The notes under the pieces are model-generated. The model saw only the letters and a list, made by a program, of their open reading frames with translations. It did no database searches and was not told the origin of the DNA. This document shows positions 1 through 6,379 of a stretch of 25,652 bases of DNA, piece by piece. Within the stretch, counting starts at the first letter, position 1, and every line of letters begins with the position of its first letter. This DNA comes from Collinsella sp. (GTDB lineage: Bacteria > Actinomycetota > Coriobacteriia > Coriobacteriales > Coriobacteriaceae), in NCBI GenBank assembly GCA_019414465.1, contig DXLY01000022.1:1-25652 (forward strand). The letters run 5' to 3'. Position numbers and translations under genes: made by a program.

Positions 1-170
1 CCGCCGACGTGGGGATCGGCGGCTGGGGCAGGGTGTTCGGGGACGACGTGGCGGCGAGCGCGATCGCGGACAGGGTGTGCCACCACTGCCACCACTGCCA
101 CCTGGTCAAGATAGCCGGCAGGTCCTACAGGCTGAAGGACCTGCCGAGGGACGGACCCGTCAAGGCGTGA
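1..170 (+). CDS. istB: IS21-family helper ATPase IstB, C-terminal fragment (5' end outside window)
   Basis: Reading from base 3 gives 55 residues ending in TGA at 168-170. The pattern W-x-x-V-F-x-D, then A-x-A-I-x-D-R-V, then G-R-S-Y-R-L is what the end of IstB-type DnaA/DnaC-like ATPases looks like; these proteins assist the IS21 transposase IstA. The Walker motifs would lie upstream, outside the window. The segment contains a short in-frame expansion (H-H-C-H-H-C-H, encoded by a 9-bp tandem repeat, tgccaccac, at about 79-105). The IS right end follows within 100 bases, so this is the 3' part of an IS copy lying inside, or at the edge of, the integrated element. Confidence 0.75.
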   Translation, partial: ADVGIGGWGRVFGDDVAASAIADRVCHHCHHCHLVKIAGRSYRLKDLPRDGPVKA

Positions 171-178
171 CCGGAATC

Positions 179-271
179 GGTGAAAATACGTTAGCGCAAG
201 CGGTGAAGCCGCCTTTGCGCGAACGGCGCGTTTGATTAGTGAAACTGGTGAAAATTAGATTGACGCTAACA
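179..271. repeat. IS21-family right end with repeated terminal motifs
   Basis: Two related segments follow istB: GGTGAAAATACGTTAGCGC at 179-197, and one at 248-271 starting GGTGAAAATTAGA and ending TGACGCTAACA. IS21-family elements carry multiple repeats near their ends and terminate in CA, so base 271 is the likely IS edge. The left end is outside the window, so neither the matching inverted repeat nor a target duplication could be checked. Confidence 0.55.
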
Positions 272-495
272 GGGGCGTGCCCGTCGCGGCGTTTCACGGG
301 GATGTCTCGCGCCATCCCCGGACCCCTTCGCGCCAAAGGGACGAGTCCCCTTGGAACCCCGGGCCGCCGCCGGCGGGCCGTGAACGGCGGGACAATCACT
401 CGGCTTCAACTCGCGATCGCCCCGCCGGCTCTCGCTCCGGCTCCGTTCGATGGCTCCCCTGGGTCGCCATCACTGCGCCTCCGCTCACCTGTCCC

Positions 496-650
496 GTTGC
501 ACTCCGGTCGATTCGGCCTACGCTTCTCGGGGCATGCAAGATATGTATTCCGTGCAACGGAATATCTTGCCCGGCCGAAGCCGGGATGTGCGAACCGCTC
601 CAAAGTCGCTCCCGCAGAACCGTGCAACAGGCTTACCGGCTGTTGCACGG
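496..650 (+). other. Candidate origin of transfer (oriT) with RP4-like nic motif
   Basis: The stretch 272-666 between the IS end and the relaxase gene has no credible gene and is rich in inverted repeats (for example GGGGATG at 298-304 with CATCCCC at 313-319). At 563-573 it reads TATCTTGCCCG; the RP4 nic region reads TATCCTG followed by CCCGGC, so the predicted nick is between G569 and C570. An imperfect inverted repeat, CAAGATATGTATTCCG (538-553) and CGGAATATCTTG (558-569), ends at that position, the usual arrangement of relaxase binding repeat and nic. The motif CCGTGCAAC recurs at 550-558 and 620-628 and in reverse at 642-650. The relaxase gene is next door. Nicking itself is inferred. 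Confidence 0.55.
620..650. repeat. Perfect 11-bp inverted repeat beside the relaxase gene
   Basis: CCGTGCAACAG at 620-630 and CTGTTGCACGG at 640-650 are perfect complements around a 9-base loop. The hairpin lies 17 bases past the relaxase stop codon. It has no T-run on the minus strand, so it is not a standard terminator. It shares CCGTGCAAC with the putative nic region and may be part of the oriT. Confidence 0.7.
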
Positions 651-666
651 ACCTCAGATATGAAAG

Positions 667-1602
667 TCAGTCCCGGCCTCTTTCGTCATCCACACCCTCG
701 CGAGCCAGCTCCCACGCGGCCCGTATGGCAAGGTCGATTCCCCTTGCCGTGAACCTCATAATCCGCCCGGTCGAGCGGTTGACGGCGTAGCCGAGCCTCG
801 CGCCGTTGATCTTCCTCGTCTTGCCGAGGGACTCCGAGTGATAGCGGTATTGCAGCGCCCCCCGCTTGGATCGGGCGATCTCGATCCCATCCGATTCCAA
901 CCGCCTTGCAAACTCTCCGAAGCGGTCGGGGCAGCTCTTGAGCCTCCCGACCTCCTCTGCCCTCTGGGCGACAATCGCTCGGACCCTTGCGTTCTCGGAT
1001 TTGTCGGATCTCCCCTTCTTTGCCATCTCGCGCTCCTCGCGACCGGGCTGGCGCGCGTGCACCTTCGAGTTCGAGAGGCCCCTTTCGAGCTGGCTCAGGC
1101 CGTACTTCGTATCGAGCTCCTTCACCGTTCTCACGCGGGATTTCGCCGCCGCCCTCGCCGGCCCGTCGTTCAGACGCCGCCCAGTCTCGAGGTCCGTCCT
1201 ATTGATGGCGAGGTGAGCGGCGAATCGGGCCGATCCATCCGACCTGCACCTCTCCTCATGCAGCACAATCACGATCTCCTGGTTGGGATAGCGCTTGGCG
1301 ATGTAGTCCCTCGCGTACTCCATGCAACGCGAGGGCGTCATCGGCCCGCCGTTGCAGGAGCACTCGTCCGGGTTGAAGCCGATCACCTGATGCTGCATGT
1401 ACGTGCACCTTGAGCCCTGCTTCCCGGGCCGGTTGTGCCCGGCCGCCTCCCGGGTGGCGTCCATTTCCTCGAACCATCGATCCTCATCGATGATGTGCTG
1501 GGTATCGTGGTCCAGGACTTTCTCCCTGTCCCAATCGAAATACCGCTTGAGGTTTTGGAGGTGCTCCCCGCTCATGACGCTCGCCTGCTTGATTGCGGTC
1601 AT
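667..1602 (-). CDS. MobA/VirD2-type relaxase
   Basis: A 311-residue protein with the layout of the MobA/VirD2 relaxase domain in its first half: a short helical N-terminus with Tyr21 as a possible nucleophile, then the segment Q70-H-Q-V-I-G-F (the family's 'h-i-i-S-F' strand), then V-L-H115, then A-A-H130-L-A-I-N with following T-G-R-R-L. Such enzymes cut oriT and lead the strand to the recipient. The usual His-x-His metal motif reads Ala128-Ala-His130, so one ligand is missing. The C-terminal half is basic and helical. ATG at 1602 is chosen because AAGGGAG sits 7 bases upstream and the start then falls just after the coupling-protein stop; an upstream in-frame start at 1653 would overlap that gene. 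Last gene of the leftward mobilization operon, next to the oriT candidate. Confidence 0.75.
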   Translation of the reverse strand: MTAIKQASVMSGEHLQNLKRYFDWDREKVLDHDTQHIIDEDRWFEEMDATREAAGHNRPGKQGSRCTYMQHQVIGFNPDECSCNGGPMTPSRCMEYARDYIAKRYPNQEIVIVLHEERCRSDGSARFAAHLAINRTDLETGRRLNDGPARAAAKSRVRTVKELDTKYGLSQLERGLSNSKVHARQPGREEREMAKKGRSDKSENARVRAIVAQRAEEVGRLKSCPDRFGEFARRLESDGIEIARSKRGALQYRYHSESLGKTRKINGARLGYAVNRSTGRIMRFTARGIDLAIRAAWELAREGVDDERGRD

Positions 1603-1628
1603 TTTCCAACTCCCTTCAAAAACCGCCG

Positions 1629-3515
1629 TCAGTCGACGAAGAGGCCGGACCATCCGTCGGCAACAGGCGGCTCCGCGGCCTCTTCCTCGAATTCGGGAGT
1701 CCAGAGATCGACGCCGTCCTCACGACCCATTTGCCTTGATATCAGCCTGGCCTGGTATTCCATCCTCTTGGCCGCCTCGTGCTCGCGCGTCCCCAGATCG
1801 AAGTGCTCCTTCGTCGGCATCCGCGTGCAATCGCAGACAGGGGCCCGGAAGCACCCCGCATGTTCCCTGCCCACGCCGTTCTCCGCGGTCTTCACCACGA
1901 TGACGCCGTCCTTGTCGGGGGACATCTCCGTCCACTCCCAAGGATGAATCAGGTCGTCGGCGTGCTCGCTGTAGGATGTCGACCCCGTACCGCCCGAAGG
2001 CCCCCTGCTCGAGCTGGTTCCCATGGTGTGCCGCGTCGTCTTCCCGACTAGCTCGGTGAAATACTGGCGGTCCTCGGCCTCGCCCAGTTTCATGGCGACC
2101 TTGACGCCGCAGTTTGCCAGGATCTTCTTCCGTCCGTCGCGCTCGCCGTACTTGTTCAGCTGAGAGATGTTCTGGACTGCGCCCATCCAGAACAGGTCGT
2201 ACGAGCGCCCAAGGCTGAGAAGGCTAGGCAGGCACTCGACCTTCGGCAGGTTCCCCCATTCGTCGCCGAGGATGGACACCGGCCGCGGCAGCTTTCCACC
2301 AGCTGCGTCCGCGATGGAATACACGGCAGCGTAGAGCTGCTCGAACAGGACCGCCGCGATCGCGTTGTAGGGGGAGCCCTCGTCCATCACGTGGAGGAAC
2401 AGCGCGGTCTTCTCGCTCAGGATTCTACTCGGATCGATATCATCGCCCGAGACCATTCGCGCAATCGGCGCCGAAGCGTAGATCCTCAGGTTGACCTTTA
2501 GCGTGGAAACGATGCTCCTCAGCTCGTTGCCGCCGCTCGAGATGAACTGTGAGGCACGCGAGCGGGCCGGATGCCCCTGCGGCAGGGAACGGAACAGGCC
2601 CTTCAGCGGCTCACACGGATCCTCGCCGGCCCCCTCCGTCCCCAGGCACATGATGTGGTAGACCGTCGCGAGGTGCTTGCAGCCCCGCGGGCAGCCCTCG
2701 TCCAGCACGACCAGAAGGATCGTCGCGGCGAGCAGCGACCGCGCGGATTCCGTCCAGTGGCTCGCCTTCGCATCGCCCTCCCCGGCGATGAGCGTACGGG
2801 CGACGGCATCCGCGGCCTGCTCAGCCCCCGGCAGATTCCCCCCGTTCGCGAGCCTATCGACCATTTCCAGTGGATTGAACGTGTCGCTCTTCTCGGGATG
2901 CTGGGCGTCCAGCAGAAGCACCCGGTACCCGCGACGCTCCAGCTCGTCGCCCGTCAACTCGATGAGCTCACTCTTCACATCGGACACGATAATGGTCTGC
3001 GGCCTCGATTCCCCGTCATCCGCCCCATACGTCAGCAGATCAATTGTCGGGATCAGCAGCGATCTTGATTTTCCGGCACCCGTTGAGCCGTCGAGGAACA
3101 TGTGCCGCCTCGGTTCGAACAGATACTTGGAGCCGAACAGCGTCTTCTCAAACCCGTACACGAATCCTCTGCTTTTCGGCTGTCCGTGCCCGTCCCAAAT
3201 CTCCGAGCCCCGGATGGTCTCCGGCCCCGTTTTCACCCGCGCCTCCCCAAGTACACCTCCGTCGGCGGCTCGCTCCTTCGAGGAAGCCGATAGCTGCATG
3301 AGCACGAATACCGACAGGAACAGCGCGAACGAGGCGAGACAGCCAGGGACGCAATGAGGCCCCACGTTAATCCACCACCAAATGGTGTTATCCACGCTCA
3401 GGGTGAATCCGATCGAGCTCAGCTCGATTGGAAATCCGAGGATCATGCAATCGAGGGGAATGGCGATAAGTGGCGCAAACCCCGCGGTAAGCAGCGCTGC
3501 GAAAACCAGCGCCAT
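1629..3515 (-). CDS. VirD4/TraG-family type IV coupling protein
   Basis: About 628 residues. The N-terminus has two or three hydrophobic segments (roughly 3-30 and 55-78) that anchor it in the membrane. A Walker A motif, GSTGAGKS, is at 143-150; a Walker B-like segment, S-I-L-G-D-E-W-G-N-L-P, is in the middle of the protein, matching the D-E-x-x-N-L pattern of coupling proteins. These hexameric ATPases bring the relaxase-DNA complex to the secretion channel. ATG 3515 has AAGGAG nine bases upstream; a GTG at 3542, directly after the mobC-like stop, is an alternative start adding nine residues. Sits between the mobC-like gene and the relaxase in one leftward operon. No other type IV secretion gene is visible in the window. 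Confidence 0.85.
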   Translation of the reverse strand: MALVFAALLTAGFAPLIAIPLDCMILGFPIELSSIGFTLSVDNTIWWWINVGPHCVPGCLASFALFLSVFVLMQLSASSKERAADGGVLGEARVKTGPETIRGSEIWDGHGQPKSRGFVYGFEKTLFGSKYLFEPRRHMFLDGSTGAGKSRSLLIPTIDLLTYGADDGESRPQTIIVSDVKSELIELTGDELERRGYRVLLLDAQHPEKSDTFNPLEMVDRLANGGNLPGAEQAADAVARTLIAGEGDAKASHWTESARSLLAATILLVVLDEGCPRGCKHLATVYHIMCLGTEGAGEDPCEPLKGLFRSLPQGHPARSRASQFISSGGNELRSIVSTLKVNLRIYASAPIARMVSGDDIDPSRILSEKTALFLHVMDEGSPYNAIAAVLFEQLYAAVYSIADAAGGKLPRPVSILGDEWGNLPKVECLPSLLSLGRSYDLFWMGAVQNISQLNKYGERDGRKKILANCGVKVAMKLGEAEDRQYFTELVGKTTRHTMGTSSSRGPSGGTGSTSYSEHADDLIHPWEWTEMSPDKDGVIVVKTAENGVGREHAGCFRAPVCDCTRMPTKEHFDLGTREHEAAKRMEYQARLISRQMGREDGVDLWTPEFEEEAAEPPVADGWSGLFVD

Positions 3516-3542
3516 GACCACCTTCTCCTTCACGAGAACCAC

Positions 3543-3887
3543 CTACTCTCTCGCACGGGCGAGTAGGTCGTTGACCCAGCCCACCGCCGTCGAGACGATT
3601 GATGTCGCCCGGTTGAGATTATTGAGGACGACCGGATCGGACCCGTAGGTGTTGAGGGCGCGGACCGCCTGGTTGAGGTTCGTGCCGATCTTCTTCAACT
3701 CAGTCCTGATACCGGCAAGTTCCCCCGCGTCGGCGACCCTGACCGGCTTCTCGCCGCAGAGCAGGGCGGCATCGCGCATGAAGGAGGACGCCGGCATGTT
3801 CATGGCCGCCGCCTTCTCCTCGATAGCCTTACGCTGCGACTCACTCATCCGTACGTTGATATGCGTATTCATGGAAGTCATAACCAT
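3543..3887 (-). CDS. MobC-like relaxosome accessory protein
   Basis: About 114 residues. The N-terminal part (T-H-I-N-V-R-M-S-E-S-Q-R, then a helix, then M-P-A-S-S-F-M-R-D-A-A) fits a ribbon-helix-helix DNA-binding domain, and the stretch I-R-T-E-L-K-K-I-G-T-N-L-N-Q-A-V-R is the hallmark of MobC/relaxosome proteins. Such proteins bind oriT and help the relaxase nick. Three closely spaced ATGs (3887, 3881, 3872) all fit and none has a strong ribosome site; the outermost is given. An open frame runs upstream to 4040 but crosses a perfect hairpin and a non-family stretch, so it is not included. The stop codon directly abuts the coupling-protein reading frame. Confidence 0.7.
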   Translation of the reverse strand: MVMTSMNTHINVRMSESQRKAIEEKAAAMNMPASSFMRDAALLCGEKPVRVADAGELAGIRTELKKIGTNLNQAVRALNTYGSDPVVLNNLNRATSIVSTAVGWVNDLLARARE

Positions 3888-3896
3888 CCAATCCGA

Positions 3897-3920
3897 GCGG
3901 GGCCGACGCATCGGCCCCGC
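3897..3920. repeat. Perfect 10-bp hairpin just upstream of the mobC-like gene
   Basis: GCGGGGCCGA at 3897-3906 and TCGGCCCCGC at 3911-3920 pair perfectly around CGCA. On the plus strand it is followed by CCCTTTTATT and looks like a terminator, but no plus-strand gene precedes it. On the minus strand it lies 9 bases before the mobC-like start, where it could be an operator or a translation-controlling hairpin. Its role is not known. Confidence 0.6.
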
Positions 3921-3928
3921 CCCTTTTA

Positions 3929-4204
3929 TTAAGTTGAAATTGTTTGGAGCATCTGACCGATGCGCCCAATCCTCACCCTCGCCCAGACATCGAAGGGGAC
4001 TCCCGGCAAGCTGCCGAGATATATACGGTATGGTCGCCATTGTTCTCTATAGATATCGAGAGCATCGAGCAGGCGCTTCCATTCCCAAATGAGCTCATCG
4101 GCCGAGAGCAGAGGAAGATCCCTGTTCTCGGCGCGCGCGAGCTCATCGGACGACAAGCATGGATTGGGAGCCCGGTATCCACCAATGTAGGGTCCGGGCT
4201 CCAT
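3929..4204 (-). CDS. Small hypothetical protein of the mobile element
   Basis: A 91-residue reading frame with no recognised domain. It is rich in Trp and Arg (W-E-W-K-R, E-Q-W-R-P-Y-R, F-D-V-W-A-R-V-R-I-G-R), with a probable helix in the middle and no membrane segment or signal peptide. Its ATG at 4204 is four bases after the stop of the DnaB-like gene, with no strong ribosome site, so translational coupling is likely if it is expressed. It ends before the hairpin in front of the mobC-like gene. The tight fit in a leftward operon is the main reason for calling it a gene. Confidence 0.5.
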   Translation of the reverse strand: MEPGPYIGGYRAPNPCLSSDELARAENRDLPLLSADELIWEWKRLLDALDIYREQWRPYRIYLGSLPGVPFDVWARVRIGRIGQMLQTIST

Positions 4205-4206
4205 AA

Positions 4207-5073
4207 TTAGCCGATTTCGGTAAACATCGCTGCTGGTGCGTTGAACTCAAACTCGACAATACCGCAGGAACCGTAACGGTTCTTTGTGATTGAAGCAATG
4301 ACGGGCCGTTTTTTAAGCAACATATTGGCATTACGCTCTTCGGGCTTATCGCCCTTAATAGAAAGCGACATAACGAGATCTGCCGAATACTCGAACATGT
4401 TGCACCCGCCTATCGCCTGAAGCCCGGTGGTCTGCTTGTCGTAATTAACGCGGTTAATTGATGAGATAGCGAAGAGCGGACAATGGGCCTCATCCACGAT
4501 TCGGCGGAGCTCGGAAGCGACGAGCTTGAGACCGATACGCTCGTCGGCAATGCGCAGTTCCTGCGGCAAAGAGACGATTTGCGCGTAATCAACAATAACC
4601 AGTGGCGGTTCGCCATGTTTATCGGCAACCTCTTCGATTGCCTTTCGCATCCCGGCATATTTAATTTCACCAGGAATGATATACATTCGCTCGGCGATGC
4701 TGCGGGCGTAAATGTCGAGAACCTTCTCGAAGAGCCCGCGTTTGTCCTCAGACATGCCATCGCCGTTCATATCATCGTGCGTGAGCTCGCCGCCCGAGAT
4801 GCGGGTGAGGCTCTTCGCGAGCATGCTGTCTCGCCCGAGCTCGCCCTCAAAGATGACCACCGGATGGCCAGCAATGGCCCATCCGTCGGCGATTTGCTGC
4901 ATAAACGTTGTTTTACCCGTACCGGGTCCGCCGGGGACGATGCACAGGTATTGACGAAGACCTCCGAGGATAGTATCCAGCGCACCGTGTTCGATATGCC
5001 CAAGCGGCCTATTCTTTAAGATACGCAAGGCGGTCTCGTCGAGGCCGACGCTCATGGGATTTAAAGCCGGCAC
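4207..5073 (-). CDS. DnaB C-terminal-like (RecA-fold) helicase/ATPase of the element
   Basis: 288 residues. Walker A, GGPGTGKT, is at 48-55; the following F-E-G-E-L matches the E of DnaB/RadA-type ATPases; the Walker B strand is P-L-V-I-V-D-Y-A-Q-I; near the C-terminus A-S-I-T-K-N-R-Y-G-S-C-G matches the K-N-R-x-G-x-x-G segment of DnaB. Full DnaB is about 450 residues with an N-terminal collar domain, absent here, so this is a helicase-domain-only version, as found on some plasmids and integrative elements. It probably assists element replication; a regulatory ATPase is possible. The GTG start at 5073 has GGAGG 10 bases upstream and overlaps the HTH gene by 13 bases; an ATG at 5055 is the alternative. 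Confidence 0.75.
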   Translation of the reverse strand: MPALNPMSVGLDETALRILKNRPLGHIEHGALDTILGGLRQYLCIVPGGPGTGKTTFMQQIADGWAIAGHPVVIFEGELGRDSMLAKSLTRISGGELTHDDMNGDGMSEDKRGLFEKVLDIYARSIAERMYIIPGEIKYAGMRKAIEEVADKHGEPPLVIVDYAQIVSLPQELRIADERIGLKLVASELRRIVDEAHCPLFAISSINRVNYDKQTTGLQAIGGCNMFEYSADLVMSLSIKGDKPEERNANMLLKKRPVIASITKNRYGSCGIVEFEFNAPAAMFTEIG

Positions 5074-5315
5074 GGTTCGCTCGCCTCCAATTCATGGAGG
5101 TATGCAAAGAAGCTCGATTCAAGGATGTAAATGCGGCGGTGCAACGCAATCGCGCGCCCGCTCTCCTTCATCATCTTCGAGGCCGTAACCGGACTCAAGC
5201 CGGTTATCTTGCACACTTCAGCGATGCCAAGAAGGCGCTCGTGGCCCAAGTTGGAATCAGAAGAAACCGCAGTTGATGCTTGTACGGCAGCGTACGGTTC
5301 AGGCTCTACAATCAT
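5061..5315 (-). CDS. Small helix-turn-helix protein (excisionase-like)
   Basis: 84 residues. The middle, L-G-I-A-E-V-C-K-I-T-G-L-S-P-V-T-A-S-K-M-M, is a typical MerR/excisionase-type helix-turn-helix, followed by a basic wing-like strand (H-R-R-I-Y-I). ATG 5315 is preceded by AAAGGA at a spacing of about 8. It is the first gene of the leftward element operon and overlaps the DnaB-like gene, so it could act as excisionase, as a regulator of the transfer genes, or as a replication factor binding the origin. The sequence alone does not decide between these. Confidence 0.65.
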   Translation of the reverse strand: MIVEPEPYAAVQASTAVSSDSNLGHERLLGIAEVCKITGLSPVTASKMMKESGRAIALHRRIYILESSFFAYLHELEASEPCRL

Positions 5316-5513
5316 GGTAGAATCCTTTCAGGCTAGCTCGCCCCTCCCCCTTCGTCGCCAAACTTAGATAGGGAAGGGCGGGCGGCTTTTTAATCAATGA
5401 CCGAAAATAAAATAACTCCTTTCAAACAAGCTGGTCAGGCGCTTACTGTTTATATTGTAACACTGTCTGTTGCACAATCATATCTAGTTACAGTTCTAAT
5501 TTCTAATTCACTT

Positions 5514-5552
5514 TCTGACTGTATAGACTTTATTGTCTGACTGATTTAATAT
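5514..5552 (+). promoter_or_regulatory. Promoter with tandem repeats ahead of the RHH-like gene
   Basis: In this AT-rich divergent intergenic region (5316-5577), TAGACT at 5524-5529 and TAATAT at 5547-5552 form a plausible -35/-10 pair with 17-base spacing. TCTGACTG occurs at 5514-5521 and again at 5536-5543, 22 bases apart (two helical turns), upstream of the -35 and inside the spacer. This is a common operator layout for ribbon-helix-helix repressors, and such a protein appears to be encoded just downstream. Confidence 0.5.
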
Positions 5553-5577
5553 ATATACAACGATGATTGGAGTGGTT

Positions 5578-6342
5578 ATGGGACGTTTACCATTATCCGG
5601 AAGTAAGATGCGGAAAATTAAGTTCGGAACAACTGTTCAGGCGACGACCCCGGAGAAAATCGAAGAGCTACGCCTCAAGAACCCCGAATCAGTCAGAAGC
5701 ACCGGCGAGGCTATCGACTATCTATGCAACCTGCTCACGGGGTTGCAGCCGAGGGTCGCCAGGGCCCTCGATGAGGCGTGCCTCAGGGAAGCTCGGCAAA
5801 TCACCAATGAAATGAAGGCCCTTCCCGTTGACGGATCAGAAGAAATGAGTTTTAGTCAATTGGAACTTTATCGAGAGCAATTCCAGAGGCTCCACGACCA
5901 TTTCTCTTTATATTGCGAGAAAGAGGAGAGGCCCCAGGGAATGAGACGGGTCGATCTCCTCGGCGGCGATTACGCTGTCCTCCCCTCCTCTTGGACTTTA
6001 TTGGAAACAGAGGAATGCGCGAAGTCTTGCAGCCAGGTCGGAATTATCGAAATTCGCGGCGGCGCAAAATACGATGCGCCTCATTTTGCCTTCTTCCATA
6101 ACGGAGAGTACAGTCAAAAGGACAAATTGCAGCGCGCAACCAAACTCTGGCCCCGCATGACCGACGTGATGCGCGACGAGGTCAAACTGGTCACAGATGA
6201 TGAGGGACATTACCTAAATATGGACGAGCACCTAGCCGCCCCCATCATTTGTTATTTCAACCTTCTAGATGCCAGCTACTATCAGTCTATGGAGCTGGAG
6301 CCGCCATATGGCGCAATGATCTACCGAAACAATGTCGCTTAA
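5578..6342 (+). CDS. Hypothetical protein with ribbon-helix-helix-like N-terminus
   Basis: 254 residues. Residues roughly 12-55 (F-G-T-T-V-Q-A-T-T-P-E-K-I-E-E-L-R, then S-V-R-S-T-G-E-A-I-D-Y-L-C-N-L-L) have the strand-helix-helix pattern of CopG/Arc-type DNA-binding domains. The remainder, with a helical segment and then a mixed alpha/beta part (P-S-S-W-T-L-L-E-T-E-E-C), is not recognised. No membrane segment is seen. ATG 5578 follows TTGGAG at five bases; the upstream ATG at 5563 has no ribosome site. It is the only rightward gene of the element core, transcribed away from the HTH operon and toward the integrase, and ends at a strong terminator. Codon use is more AT-rich than in the flanking chromosome. 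A role in element control is inferred from the N-terminus and position. Confidence 0.65.
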   Translation: MGRLPLSGSKMRKIKFGTTVQATTPEKIEELRLKNPESVRSTGEAIDYLCNLLTGLQPRVARALDEACLREARQITNEMKALPVDGSEEMSFSQLELYREQFQRLHDHFSLYCEKEERPQGMRRVDLLGGDYAVLPSSWTLLETEECAKSCSQVGIIEIRGGAKYDAPHFAFFHNGEYSQKDKLQRATKLWPRMTDVMRDEVKLVTDDEGHYLNMDEHLAAPIICYFNLLDASYYQSMELEPPYGAMIYRNNVA

Positions 6343-6371
6343 AAAAGAGGCCCCTTTGGGGCCTCTTTTTT
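6341..6371. terminator. Bidirectional terminator between convergent genes
   Basis: GAGGCCCC (6347-6354), loop TTT, GGGGCCTC (6358-6365), with six A before and six T after, so it works on both strands. It lies between the RHH-like gene and the convergent integrase gene. Confidence 0.9.
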
Positions 6372-6379
6372 AGCCCTTT

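Noticed and set aside
239..790. Several overlapping frames in 160-790
   Set aside because: They cover an IS end and a hairpin-rich region, overlap each other in different frames and are Pro/Arg/Ser-rich; the region fits an oriT better.
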